From contig NZ_KE557324.1 of the NCBI RefSeq assembly GCF_000442315.1, positions 286,075-323,600 of the forward strand: DNA of 37,526 bases. The letters run 5' to 3'. The stretch is from Rubellimicrobium thermophilum DSM 16684. Its GTDB lineage: Bacteria > Pseudomonadota > Alphaproteobacteria > Rhodobacterales > Rhodobacteraceae. A program made the translations under genes and the position numbers. Of this stretch, positions 23,081 through 31,704 are shown piece after piece. The stretch's first letter is position 1. Each line of letters opens with the position of its first letter. Below the pieces are notes generated by a model. The model did not search any database, was not told the DNA's origin, and saw only the letters and a program-made list of their open reading frames with translations.

Positions 23081-24601
23081 ATGGGCCTCTTCGATCGCTT
23101 CCGCCGCCGCCCTGCCGGCGGCCCCGCTGCCGTGCGCGCCCGCCTCGAAGGCGCCATGGCGAAGCGTCGGCTGCGCGGCTGGAACCCGCCGCTCGAGAAC
23201 ATCAACGCGCTGGTCGCCTCCGGTGGACCGCGTCTGCTGGCGCGGTCCCGAGAGCTGGTCGTGACCAACGGCTATGCCGCCAACGCCTGCGAGGCCTTCG
23301 CCGCGAACCTTGTCGGCGACGGGATCAAGCCCTCGTCGCTGATCGGAAACGCTGACATGCGCGACCGGGTGCAGCGGCTCTGGCTCGCCTGGACCGACGA
23401 GGCCGATGCGGACGGGCTGACCGACTTCTACGGCCTGCAGGCCATGGTCGCGCGGGAGATGTTCGTCGCCGGCGAGTGCTTCGTCCGGCTGCGCCCGCGT
23501 CGGGTCGAAGACGGGCTACTGGTCCCGCTGCAGCTGCAGCTTCTCCAGTCCGAGATGCTGCCCTTCGAGAAGACCGAGACCGCGGCGAACGGCAACCGCA
23601 TCCGCTGCGGGATCGAGTTCGATGGGATCGGCCGCCGCGTGGCCTACCACTTCCGCCGCCGCCACCCGGGCGACAGCACCGACCAGGGGGCGGCCATCCC
23701 GGAGACGGTGCGCGTGCCGGCGGCGGACGTGCTGCACATCTATCGCCCCATCGACGCGGGCCAGATCCGGGGGCTGCCGCATATCGCGCCGGCGATGGTG
23801 CGGCTGTTCCTGCTCGACCAGTACGACGACGCCGAGCTCGACCGAAAGAAGACCGCAGCGATGTTCGCGGGCTTCATCACCAAGACCGCGCCGGAAGAGC
23901 CCATGATGGGAGAGGCGGAGGCGGATCTCGACGGGGCGGCCATCGCGAGCCTCGAGCCCGGCACGATGCAGGTGCTGCTGCCCGGCGAAGACGTGAAGTT
24001 CTCGTCCCCGGCGGATGTCGGCGGCGGCTACGAGGCGTTCCAGTACCGGACGCTGCTCTCGGTCGCGGCCTCGCTTGGGCTGCCCTATCACCTCGTCACC
24101 GGCGATGTCCGGCAAGCGAACTACTCGAGTCTCAGGGCCGAACTCGTCGAGTTCCGTCGCCGCATCGGCCAGCTGCAGCATGGCGTCATCGTGCACCAGC
24201 TCTGCCGGGCAGTCTGGCGGCGCTGGCTGGAGACCGCGGTCCTGTCGGGCGCGCTGGAGGCCGATCCGGCAGAGGTGCGACCGGTGCAGTGGATCCCGCC
24301 GCGCTGGGACTGGGTCGATCCGCTGAAGGACATCCAGGCGCAGGTGCTGGCGATGGAGGCGGGCATCACCTCGCGGCGCAAGGTGGTCGAGGCGACCGGA
24401 TACGACGTCGAGGAAGTGGACCGCGAGAACGCCGCCGACGCCGCGCGCGCGACGGGTCTCGGCCTGCGCTACCGCACCAGCCCCGGCGAGACGCAGGGCG
24501 CCCGCGCGACGCCGGCGACCCGGGCCGAGCCCGGCGATGGCGCCGGTAACGACACGGACGACGGCGCCGACGCGACCGATCCGGCCACCGAACAGGAGTG
24601 A
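23081..24601 (+). CDS. portal protein (lambda gpB-like)
   Basis: A 506-residue protein. An N-terminal basic stretch (FDRFRRRPAGG) leads to GWNPPLENINALVASGGPRLLARSRELVVTNGYAANACEAFAANLVGDGIKPS, then REMFVAGECFVRLRPR, VLHIYRPIDAGQIRGLPHIAP and LPYHLVTGDVRQANYSSLRA, all typical of the lambda-type portal family. It forms the dodecameric ring through which DNA enters. The C-terminal 50 residues are an acidic low-complexity tail. The stop at 24599-24601 precedes the protease by 4 bp. It is intact. Confidence 0.92.
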   Translation: MGLFDRFRRRPAGGPAAVRARLEGAMAKRRLRGWNPPLENINALVASGGPRLLARSRELVVTNGYAANACEAFAANLVGDGIKPSSLIGNADMRDRVQRLWLAWTDEADADGLTDFYGLQAMVAREMFVAGECFVRLRPRRVEDGLLVPLQLQLLQSEMLPFEKTETAANGNRIRCGIEFDGIGRRVAYHFRRRHPGDSTDQGAAIPETVRVPAADVLHIYRPIDAGQIRGLPHIAPAMVRLFLLDQYDDAELDRKKTAAMFAGFITKTAPEEPMMGEAEADLDGAAIASLEPGTMQVLLPGEDVKFSSPADVGGGYEAFQYRTLLSVAASLGLPYHLVTGDVRQANYSSLRAELVEFRRRIGQLQHGVIVHQLCRAVWRRWLETAVLSGALEADPAEVRPVQWIPPRWDWVDPLKDIQAQVLAMEAGITSRRKVVEATGYDVEEVDRENAADAARATGLGLRYRTSPGETQGARATPATRAEPGDGAGNDTDDGADATDPATEQE

Positions 24602-24605
24602 CGAC

Positions 24606-25631
24606 ATGGCAAACTGGTATGCGATCCGCGCCCGGGGGACGGGTGCGGAAGTGGCGATCTATGACGAGATCGGCGCCTACGGGGTCTCGGCGAAGGGCTT
24701 TCTGACCGAACTGGGCGCGCTGCCCGAGGGCACGCCGGTCGATCTGCGGCTCAACAGCCCTGGCGGGTCGGTCTTCGACGCAGTCGCGATCCACAACGCG
24801 CTGAAGCGGCACGAGGGTACGGTCACGGTCTGGATCGACGGCATCGCCGCCTCAGCCGCCTCCTACATCGCGATGGCGGGCGACGAGATCGTGATGCCTG
24901 AGAACGCCTTCCTGATGATCCACGACCCGGCCGGCCTCGTCATGGGCACGGCCGAGGACATGCGCGCCATGGCCGAGGCGCTCGACAAGGTGAAAGGCAG
25001 CCTCGTCTCCGGCTACGCCGCGAAATCCGGCCGGACGCCGGACGACGTCTCCGCGCTCATGGCCGCCGAGACCTGGTTCGACGCGTCGGACGCGGTGGCG
25101 CAGGGCTTCGCAGACCGGCTGATCGAGCCCGTCCGGATCGCCGCGCGCTTCGACATCGGCCGCTTTCGCAACGCGCCGCCGGATTTGGTTGAAGCTATCG
25201 AAGCCGAGCCGGAGCCCAACGCTGAGTGCGACGGCCGGGAGATCGAAGCGGACGAGGATACCGACGCCGCCGCCGAAGGCGACCCGGTCGAGGGCGCCAA
25301 GGACGAGCCGGCCGCCACCTCCGACGACCCGCGGCCGTCGGCCGTGACGCTGCCGCCCAGTGGCGCGCCGCCGGACCCGGACGCGATCCGGGCAGAGGCC
25401 ATCGGGCATGCGCGGGCCGTCGTCGATCTCTGCCGTCTCGCGGGCCAGCCGCAGATGGCCGGCCGCTTCCTCGAAGAGGACGCCAGCCTCGACGCGGTGC
25501 GCGCGGCGCTCCTCGCCGCCAAGGCCGAGGCGGAGCCCGAGATCGCGCCCCATCACCCGCAGCCCGGCCGCTCCTCGGCCGCGCGCCCCTGGGGCGAGAT
25601 CGTCGCCCGCACCTTCAAGTTGAAAGGATGA
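24606..25631 (+). CDS. ClpP-like head maturation protease (S49/gpC-like)
   Basis: A 341-residue protein. Start ATG 24606 (MANWYAIRARGTGAEVAIYD) has AGGAG upstream. ATG 24537 would overlap the portal tail. Protease core: LRLNSPGGSVFDAVAIHNAL (about 46-65), WIDGIAASAASYIAMAGDEI (catalytic Ser, about 82), NAFLMIHDPAGLVMG (catalytic His, about 105). The C-terminal third is an acidic linker and a helical tail, possibly a scaffold domain as in lambda gpC/Nu3. It would process the prohead. It is intact. Confidence 0.9.
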   Translation: MANWYAIRARGTGAEVAIYDEIGAYGVSAKGFLTELGALPEGTPVDLRLNSPGGSVFDAVAIHNALKRHEGTVTVWIDGIAASAASYIAMAGDEIVMPENAFLMIHDPAGLVMGTAEDMRAMAEALDKVKGSLVSGYAAKSGRTPDDVSALMAAETWFDASDAVAQGFADRLIEPVRIAARFDIGRFRNAPPDLVEAIEAEPEPNAECDGREIEADEDTDAAAEGDPVEGAKDEPAATSDDPRPSAVTLPPSGAPPDPDAIRAEAIGHARAVVDLCRLAGQPQMAGRFLEEDASLDAVRAALLAAKAEAEPEIAPHHPQPGRSSAARPWGEIVARTFKLKG

Positions 25632-25635
25632 CATC

Positions 25636-26001
25636 ATGACCACGCTGGTCGAAGGGAAACACCCCGGCGACTTCCTCGTCTGGGAGGCCTTCCGCGACTA
25701 CACCCGCGAGACGATCACCGTCGCGGCGGGCACGCTCGAGCCCGGCACGGTGCTCGGCAAGATCACCGCCTCGGGCAAGTACGCTGCCCACGACCCGGCC
25801 GCCGTCGACGGCACCGAGACCGCCGTCGCGGTTCTCTGGGGCAAGGCGGATGCGAGCGCTGGCGATGCGCCTGCCGTCGCGGTCGTTCGCGGCCCCGCCA
25901 TCGTCAATCGCCACGACCTCGTCTTCGCCGGCACGCCCAGCGCGGGCGAGATCGCGGCCGCCCACACGGCGCTCCTCGCCGCGGGCATTCTCGTCCGCTG
26001 A
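25636..26001 (+). CDS. head decoration protein (gpD-like)
   Basis: A 121-residue protein starting 4 bp after the protease. The pattern LVEGKHPGDFLVWEAFRDYTRETITVAAGTLEPGTVLGKIT ... AVAVVRGPAIVNRHDLVF matches the lambda gpD-type capsid-stabilising family, with beta strands and the typical E(S/H)P-G-x-F motif near the N terminus. Trimers cap the expanded capsid. It precedes the major capsid gene, as in related phages. Confidence 0.88.
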   Translation: MTTLVEGKHPGDFLVWEAFRDYTRETITVAAGTLEPGTVLGKITASGKYAAHDPAAVDGTETAVAVLWGKADASAGDAPAVAVVRGPAIVNRHDLVFAGTPSAGEIAAAHTALLAAGILVR

Positions 26002-26026
26002 CCCAATCCCGACAGGAGGCATCCTC

Positions 26027-27040
26027 ATGGCCACCATGGACATCTTCGAAGGCGATGCCTTCACCATCGTCGAGCTCACCCGCGCGCTCGAGAACATCCC
26101 CTACAAGCCTGCGCTGCTCTCGGGATCGAACCTCTTCAGCCCGCGCGGCGTGCGCTCGCGCACCGTCGTGATCGAGAGCCGCGACGGCACGCTCTCGCTG
26201 ATCCCGTTCTCCGAGCGCGGCTCAGCCTACGAGCAACAGGTGCCCGACCGGCGCGAGATGCGCGCCTTCGTCTGCCGGCAGTTCAAGAAGCAGGACGTGC
26301 TCTGGGCCTCCGAGATCCAGTCCGTCCGCGACTTCGGGTCGGAGAGCGCCACTCAGCAGGTGCAGACCGAGGTGGCTTATCGGCTCAGGAAGCTCCGCCA
26401 GGACGCCGAGACCACCTTCGAGTACCACCTGCTGAACGGCATCCAGGGGCTGGTGAAGGACCCGAAGGACCACGCCACGGTCGTGAACTACTTCACCGAG
26501 TTCGGCATATCGCCCGCCGCGGAGATCGACTTCGACCTCGACAATGCGAGCCCGGCCTCCGGGGCGCTACGGAAGCGCTGCCAGGCGCTGATCGAGAGCG
26601 TCGAAGACTCGATGGGCGGGCTTTCGGCCGGGGCCGTGCAGATCCGTGCCGAATGCGGCTCGGCCTTCTTTGCTGATCTCGTGGCCCACAAGGAGGTGCG
26701 GGAGACCTATCTCAACACCGCCGCGGCGGCCGATCTGCGGGGCCGCGTCGCCGACGAGGTCAGCTTCGGCGGCATCACCTTCCGCCGCTACCGGGGCGGC
26801 GTCGGCTTCACGGTCCCGACCGACAAGGCGTTCTTCTATCCCGAGGGCATCGAGGGGCTCTTCGAGATCTGTTACGCCCCCGCCGACACCTTCGAGACGG
26901 TGAACACCCTTGGCCAGCCGCTCTACGCGCGCACGATCACCGACCGGGATCGCGACGAATGGGTGCGGCTCGAGATCGAGAGCAACCCGCTGCCGATCTG
27001 CACTCGCCCGCAGGTGCTGCGCTCGGCAAGGCGGACCTGA
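26027..27040 (+). CDS. major capsid protein (gpE-like)
   Basis: A 337-residue protein from ATG 26027, with an AGGAGG ribosome-binding site. ATG 25850 is an out-of-context upstream start. The sequence MDIFEGDAFTIVELTRALENIPYKP ... GVRSRTVVIESRDGTLSLIPFSERGSA ... KKQDVLWASEIQSVRDFG ... VSFGGITFRRYRGG belongs to the phage major capsid protein E family (HK97-like fold, lambda E type). It is intact. It ends convergently, 4 bp from the - strand nuclease gene stop. Confidence 0.92.
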   Translation: MATMDIFEGDAFTIVELTRALENIPYKPALLSGSNLFSPRGVRSRTVVIESRDGTLSLIPFSERGSAYEQQVPDRREMRAFVCRQFKKQDVLWASEIQSVRDFGSESATQQVQTEVAYRLRKLRQDAETTFEYHLLNGIQGLVKDPKDHATVVNYFTEFGISPAAEIDFDLDNASPASGALRKRCQALIESVEDSMGGLSAGAVQIRAECGSAFFADLVAHKEVRETYLNTAAAADLRGRVADEVSFGGITFRRYRGGVGFTVPTDKAFFYPEGIEGLFEICYAPADTFETVNTLGQPLYARTITDRDRDEWVRLEIESNPLPICTRPQVLRSARRT

Positions 27041-27044
27041 CGAG

Positions 27045-27923
27045 TCAGAGCGTTACGCCGTATCGGGCGTGAAGATCGCTGAGATGCCGGACCAGCCAGT
27101 CGGCCGGTTCGGTATCCTGCCAGAAGCACCAGAGTTCCGGGTAGCTCATCGCCTCGAACGCCGGCGATGATCCTGCCACGCGCGACCTGAACTCGTCGAT
27201 CTCGTCTCGATGGGCGGCGAACTCCGGACCGGCGCCCGGGTTCGCAGGCTCCCAGAACAGATAGAACAGCGTCACGGGGCGGTCTGGAAAGGTGCGAGCC
27301 AGACCGAAGGCATGCTTGATGAGCTGTGCAGCGTCGAGCCAGGTGTACTGGTCCGGGCGATCCCGGAGGCGGAGCATCTCGCGAAAGTATCCCTGGTCGC
27401 GCCGCGCGTCCCTGATCTGCTCCTCGTATGCGGGCGAGAATTCGGCTTGGTGGGCCGACAGGTGTTCGGTCAGCTTGGACTCGATCCCGACCACACCGCC
27501 GGGGCCCGAAAGCACGACGTCGAGGTTGGGAGCACGGCCACCGCGGAGTCCGGTGGGGCATTTCCGTTCGAAGCGAAGATCGTCGAAACCGGCACCCATC
27601 GGCATGGCGAGGTCGGCGATCCGGCTCCGAAACGGCGCGAAGCAGTTGACCGCCAGCCCTGATGAAGAATGGGCCGCTCGGAACTTGTTCTCCAGTTCGT
27701 TGCCGTCCCCCGACGACAGGTCTGCTTCGAAATCCTCCAGCGTGACCTGCGGAAGCAGGGTGTCGTGAAAATCTGCAACGTAGCCCTTCGGGTCGAGGGA
27801 CGTGTCCGGGTGCTGGCGCATGAACGCCTCTGACAGCGCCTGAACGGCTCGGATCCTCGTCGGGCGCTCAAAATCGATTCCTGTTTCATGGGAGCAGTAT
27901 AGCCATGACCAGCGCGTTCGCAT
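27045..27923 (-). CDS. PD-(D/E)XK nuclease of the PGN_0703 type (moron)
   Basis: A 292-residue protein on the strand opposite to the head genes. Conserved pieces: ENKFRAAHSSSGLAVNCFAPF, FERKCPTGLRGGRAPNLDVVLSGPGGVVGIESKLTEHL (Asp about 134, then E-x-K about 147-149), FSPAYEEQIRD and FLFWEPANP-like VTLFYLFWEPANPG. This matches the family annotated as putative restriction endonuclease PGN_0703. No methylase partner is adjacent. The start is uncertain: ATG 27923 overlaps the divergent head-tail gene by 19 bp. It is an independent insertion in the structural operon and may act in host defence or superinfection exclusion. Confidence 0.75.
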   Translation of the reverse strand: MRTRWSWLYCSHETGIDFERPTRIRAVQALSEAFMRQHPDTSLDPKGYVADFHDTLLPQVTLEDFEADLSSGDGNELENKFRAAHSSSGLAVNCFAPFRSRIADLAMPMGAGFDDLRFERKCPTGLRGGRAPNLDVVLSGPGGVVGIESKLTEHLSAHQAEFSPAYEEQIRDARRDQGYFREMLRLRDRPDQYTWLDAAQLIKHAFGLARTFPDRPVTLFYLFWEPANPGAGPEFAAHRDEIDEFRSRVAGSSPAFEAMSYPELWCFWQDTEPADWLVRHLSDLHARYGVTL

Positions 27924-28219
27924 CCGCCCTTGACGCGCTCTTCGCGGATGCGCATCTCTCGCGCGACATCGTCTTCATCGCCGAGGGCGGCGCGCCTTCG
28001 CTGGTCCGCGCGATCCTGCGGCGGCCCGACGACGTGACCGGCTTCGGAGATGCGCGCATCTGGTCGGAGACCACCCGGCTGGATCTGCGCCTCGCCGAGG
28101 TGGCGAGCCCGCGTCCCGGCGACCGCATCGAGATCGACGGCGAGCCCTTCCTCATCCAGGGCGAGCCCGTCCGCGACCGCGAGCGGCTCGTCTGGACCGT
28201 GGACCTGCGCCCGGCCTGA
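27905..28219 (+). CDS. head-tail joining protein
   Basis: A 104-residue protein. MTSAFASALDALFADAHLSRDIVF ... ARIWSETTRLDLRLAEVASPRPGDRIEIDGEPFLIQGEPVRDRERLVWTVDLRP is the small beta-rich protein often annotated as head-tail joining/adaptor (lambda FII-like) that connects connector and tail. Its start overlaps the divergent nuclease gene by 19 bp, so that nuclease must have been inserted immediately upstream. Confidence 0.78.
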   Translation: MTSAFASALDALFADAHLSRDIVFIAEGGAPSLVRAILRRPDDVTGFGDARIWSETTRLDLRLAEVASPRPGDRIEIDGEPFLIQGEPVRDRERLVWTVDLRPA

Positions 28220-28224
28220 CACCG

Positions 28225-28857
28225 ATGAAGCTGAAGCTCGACATCAGCCCGGACCTCGTCGCCGCCATGGCGGCCGAGGTGAAGGCGGGCGAAAAGGCCG
28301 TCACCGCCGCCATGCGCGAGGCCGGAACCGGGCTCAAGACCGCCTGGCGCGGCCAGATCACCGGCGCGGGGCTCGGCCGGCGGCTCGCCAACTCGATCCG
28401 GAGCCAGACCTTCCCGAAGGCCGGCGAGAGCCTGAACGCCGCGGCGCTCGTGTGGTCCAAGGCGCCCGCCATCGTCGGCGCTCACGACACCGGGCCGCTG
28501 ATCCGCTCCAAGGACAGGTTCTGGCTTGCGATCCCGACGCCAGCCGCCGGACGCGGCCTGCGCGGCGGCAGGATCACCCCCGGCGAATGGGAACGCCGTC
28601 GCGGGCTTCGCCTTCGCTTCGTCTACCGTCGGCGCGGGCCGAGCCTGCTTGTGGTGGAAGGGCGACTGAACAGCCGAGGGCACGGTGTCGCTTCGCGGTC
28701 GAAGACCGGCCGTGGGCGCACGACGGTGCCGATCTTCCTGCTGGTCCCGCAGGTCAAGCTGCCGAAGCGGCTCGACCTGGACCGCGACGCTGAAAGAGCG
28801 TTCGACAGCGTGCCGGGTTTGATCGTCGCGAACTGGGTGGAGGGGAGGATCCGATAG
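28225..28857 (+). CDS. DUF6441-like minor tail/head-tail protein
   Basis: A 210-residue protein. The N-terminal helix MKLKLDISPDLVAAMAAEVKAGEKAVTAAM is followed by basic beta-rich regions (GRRLANSIRSQTFP, RRRGLRLRFVYRRRGPSLLVVEGR) and a hydrophobic FLLVPQVKLPKRLDLDRDAERA. I recognise DUF6441, which replaces gp10/Z-like tail completion proteins in alphaproteobacterial phages at this position. It ends 26 bp before the convergent HNH gene. Confidence 0.75.
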   Translation: MKLKLDISPDLVAAMAAEVKAGEKAVTAAMREAGTGLKTAWRGQITGAGLGRRLANSIRSQTFPKAGESLNAAALVWSKAPAIVGAHDTGPLIRSKDRFWLAIPTPAAGRGLRGGRITPGEWERRRGLRLRFVYRRRGPSLLVVEGRLNSRGHGVASRSKTGRGRTTVPIFLLVPQVKLPKRLDLDRDAERAFDSVPGLIVANWVEGRIR

Positions 28858-28883
28858 CGATCTCGACTGAGTGTGCCACGAGA

Positions 28884-29810
28884 TCAAAGGTCTACGCCCC
28901 TGAGTATCGACAGCCAGTCCTCGAACTCGTCCAGACCGTATTTGTTCTTGGCCAGATTGCACGCGAGATGCGTGATCGCGACATTTGCATCGTCGTAGGC
29001 GCCGTTGGCGCTGTCTGTTCGATCCGCGGAGGGCTGCAGCATCTTGTTGCCTCCATCGGCGACGAGTGCGCCACCACACAGCGCGCATCGTCCACCTTGT
29101 TCGCCCCATTTGCGGACTAGGAGGGCATTGAGATCGGAAAGGTTTGGAGCTGATCGCAGCGGATTGACTTTCACACCGGTCTCACCACCGCGTTTGACGC
29201 GCTCGATGATCAGCATCGCCATCCGATAGGCTTCTTTCTTGACCGATGGTTCGATCTCTGCCGACACGCTGCTGCGCAGCTCGAGGTAGTTGGTGACGTC
29301 TTCGCGAAGGTTCAGGGTGATGGGCTCGATTTCGAGCGCCATCACGGCCTCTCGCTCGGTGCCGGTCGCTTCGACGACTGCGCCCCTGTTGGCGATCTCG
29401 GAAAATGATCGGTATGCAATCGGGATCGTGTCGTGTGCGGCCGGAAAAGGCGGCCCGACCATGTTTGCGGCTGCCAGCACCGCCATCGAGTGGGGCCAGC
29501 GATCGCCCCATTGTGCATTCGAGTTCGCCCAGACGTCCGGAGGTACGATCTTGCGCGTCTCGAGGATCTGGTTGGGCTCGATGGTCACTGCCGAAATCAG
29601 GCGGCTTCGGTGTTCCGGCAGCCGCGTCATTTCGGTGCTGGTCGTGCCGACGTAAACGAGAACGTCTCGACCTGCCACGAACTCGCGCCTGAGGCGATCG
29701 CCGACTGACCGCTTGGTGAAGGACACACAGGGCCACTCGTCGCTGATCTGAGCCCATTCGCTCTTAAGGAAGACTCGCCCGTCGGGTTTCATCATGTCGG
29801 ATACACGCAT
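28884..29810 (-). CDS. HNH endonuclease with N-terminal PUA/EVE-like domain (moron)
   Basis: A 308-residue protein against the tail genes. The C terminus has a Cys-bearing HNH fold: CALCGGALVADGG (about 242-254), SADRTDSANGAYDDANV (about 261-276), HLACNLAKNKYG (about 281-292). The N-terminal 165 residues (VFLKSEWAQISDEWPCVSF ... GRDVLVYVGTTSTEM ... DRWPHSMAVLAAANMVGPP) resemble PUA/EVE-type modified-base readers only loosely; this is inference. Codons are less GC-rich than the neighbours. EVE-HNH fusions act as modification-dependent restriction enzymes, so it could exclude phages with altered bases. An inverted ACTTG/CAAGT pair (29838-29856) lies upstream. Confidence 0.7.
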   Translation of the reverse strand: MRVSDMMKPDGRVFLKSEWAQISDEWPCVSFTKRSVGDRLRREFVAGRDVLVYVGTTSTEMTRLPEHRSRLISAVTIEPNQILETRKIVPPDVWANSNAQWGDRWPHSMAVLAAANMVGPPFPAAHDTIPIAYRSFSEIANRGAVVEATGTEREAVMALEIEPITLNLREDVTNYLELRSSVSAEIEPSVKKEAYRMAMLIIERVKRGGETGVKVNPLRSAPNLSDLNALLVRKWGEQGGRCALCGGALVADGGNKMLQPSADRTDSANGAYDDANVAITHLACNLAKNKYGLDEFEDWLSILRGVDL

Positions 29811-29880
29811 GCCCCTGAACCTGATCGGAAATTAGCAACTTGGCAATTCGGCAAGTACGTCTCCAACCTGAGGTCCCGCG

Positions 29881-30298
29881 GTGCCCACCTCCCGCGAAAC
29901 CATCCTCGCCGCGCTGCACGCGCGGCTGTCGGCGCTGCCCGCCACTGCCCTCCGCGGCGAGGTGCTGCCCGAGCGCATCCCGGCCGAGGGGCTCCTGATC
30001 CTGCGTGATGGCGAGCCGGGGGAACCGGAAGTGACCCTGTCGCCGCTCGCCTACCACTACCAGCATCGGGCCGAGATCGAGGCAGTCGTGCAGGGCGCCG
30101 ATCGGGACGCCGACTTCGACAGGCTGACCGCCAGCATTGGCGCGGCGCTCGCCGCCGACCGGACGCTGGGCGGGCTCTGCGACTGGGTCGAGGCGGAAGC
30201 CCCGCCCCGTAGACCTGCCGGTCGAGGGCGCGGCCAGCCTGAAGGCCGCCGTGATCCCGGTGGTGCTGCACTATTCCACGGCCGACCCGCTGGCCTGA
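29881..30298 (+). pseudogene. tail terminator/minor tail protein, frameshifted
   Basis: Start GTG 29881 (VPTSRETILAALHARLSALPATALRGEVLPERIPAEGLLILRDGEPGEPEVTLSPLAYHYQHRAEIEAVVQ) is typical of the lambda gpU/Z-type tail terminator of these phages. The reading frame holds to WVEAEAP. Then one extra C in the C4 run at 30205-30208 throws it off, whereas the neighbouring frame continues VDLPVEGAASLKAAVIPVVLHYSTADPLA to the TGA at 30296-30298. That gives about 138 residues when corrected, the expected length. Tail-tube gene follows with its own AGGAGA site. Confidence 0.75.
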
Positions 30299-30322
30299 TC
30301 CAACCGACCACAGGAGAACACC

Positions 30323-31264
30323 ATGGCACGAGCCCAGGGGGCGCGGGCGCAGATGGCGCTTGCGTTCGAGACGACCTATGGAACGCCGCCCGTGGGCGGC
30401 TTCACCCGCATGCCTTTCGCCAGCACTTCGCTCGGGGCGGAGCAGCCGCTGCTGAACTCGGAGCTTCTGGGTTACGGCCGCGATCCGCTGGCACCGATCA
30501 AGGACGCGGTGACGGCCGATGGCGATGTCGTCGTGCCGCTCGACGCCGAGGCCTTCGGCTTCTGGCTGAAGGCCGCGTTCGGGACACCCACGACCAGTGG
30601 CGCGGAGGCCCCGTACAGCCACGAGTTCCAGTCGGGGTCCTGGACGCTGCCCAGCATGTCGATCGAGACCGGCATGCCCGAGGTGCCCCGCTATGCGATG
30701 TACTCGGGCTGCGTGCTCGACCAGCTCAGCTGGCAGATGCAGCGCTCCGGGCTCCTGACCGCCACGGCGCGGCTGGTGGCGCAGGGCGAGACGGTCGGCA
30801 CGACCACCAGCGCCGGGACGCCCGCCGCGCTGGAACTGAAGCGCTTCGGCCATTTCAACGGGGCGATCACCCGGAACGGCACCGCCCTTGGCAACGTGGT
30901 CTCGGCCGAGATCACCTACGCCAACAACCTCGACCGGATCGAGACCATCCGCTCGGACGGCCGCATCGACGGGGCGGACCCGTCCATTGCCGCGCTGACC
31001 GGTCGGATCGAGGTCCGCTTCGCCGACCAGACGCTGGTGACGCAGGCCATCAACGGCGAGGCCTGCGAGATGGAGTTCGGATATTCGCTGCCCTCGGGCG
31101 AGAGCTTCACCTTCACCGTGCACGCCGTCTACCTGCCGCGCCCGCGCATCGAGATTTCGGGGCCGCAGGGCGTCCAGGCGACCTTCGACTGGCAGGCCGC
31201 GCGCGACAGCGTCATCGGCCGGATGTGCACCGCAACCCTGATCAATGACATAGAGGTGTATTGA
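30323..31264 (+). CDS. major tail tube protein
   Basis: A 313-residue protein with AGGAGA before ATG 30323. MARAQGARAQMALAFETTYGTPP ... GRDPLAPIKDAVTADGDVVVPLD ... RYAMYSGCVLDQLSWQMQRSG ... ITYANNLDRIETIRSDGRIDGADPSIAALTGRIEVRF is the long-form phage tail tube family, where six subunits per ring form the tail. The next gene overlaps its end region (TTGAGGATG), giving coupled translation. It is intact. Confidence 0.88.
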   Translation: MARAQGARAQMALAFETTYGTPPVGGFTRMPFASTSLGAEQPLLNSELLGYGRDPLAPIKDAVTADGDVVVPLDAEAFGFWLKAAFGTPTTSGAEAPYSHEFQSGSWTLPSMSIETGMPEVPRYAMYSGCVLDQLSWQMQRSGLLTATARLVAQGETVGTTTSAGTPAALELKRFGHFNGAITRNGTALGNVVSAEITYANNLDRIETIRSDGRIDGADPSIAALTGRIEVRFADQTLVTQAINGEACEMEFGYSLPSGESFTFTVHAVYLPRPRIEISGPQGVQATFDWQAARDSVIGRMCTATLINDIEVY

Positions 31265-31266
31265 GG

Positions 31267-31704
31267 ATGCTGACGCTCGACCTGACCAACGCGCCGCGCT
31301 GGCATGACCTCGCCCCCGGCGTCCGGGTGCAGCTCCGCCCGCTGACCACCGCGCTGATGGTGGCGACCCGCAGCGACCCGGCCGTCGAGGCGGTGCCCGA
31401 GGAGGCGTCTGACGAGGAGCGCGCCGTCGCTTTCGCCAAGGCGCTGGCGCGGCGGGCGGTGCTCGCCTGGGAGGGCATCGGCGATGCGGACGGCAAGCCC
31501 ATCGACCCGAGCCCCGAAGCCATCGACGCATTGCTCGACGTCTGGCCAATCTTCGAAGCTTTCCAGCTGACCTACGTCTCCAAGGGCCTGCTGCTGGAGC
31601 AGGAAAAAAACGCCTCCGCGCTCTCGCCGAATGGTCCTTCGGCGGGGGCGAGCGCTACTGCGAAGCCTGCCCGCAAACCTGCCCGGACTGCCCGGCGCGG
31701 CTGA
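31267..31704 (+). CDS. tail assembly chaperone, gpG-like short form
   Basis: A 145-residue protein. ATG 31267 (MLTLDLTNAPRWHDLAPGVRVQLRPLTTALM) is chosen; TTG 31261 is a poorer alternative. A helical C-terminal region (DVWPIFEAFQLTYVSKGLLLEQEKNAS) precedes a Pro/Ala tail. It binds tape measure protein during tail assembly. A canonical slippery site near codon 113 allows a longer form (31267-31931). The equilibrium between the two is essential in lambda-type tails. Confidence 0.85.
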   Translation: MLTLDLTNAPRWHDLAPGVRVQLRPLTTALMVATRSDPAVEAVPEEASDEERAVAFAKALARRAVLAWEGIGDADGKPIDPSPEAIDALLDVWPIFEAFQLTYVSKGLLLEQEKNASALSPNGPSAGASATAKPARKPARTARRG

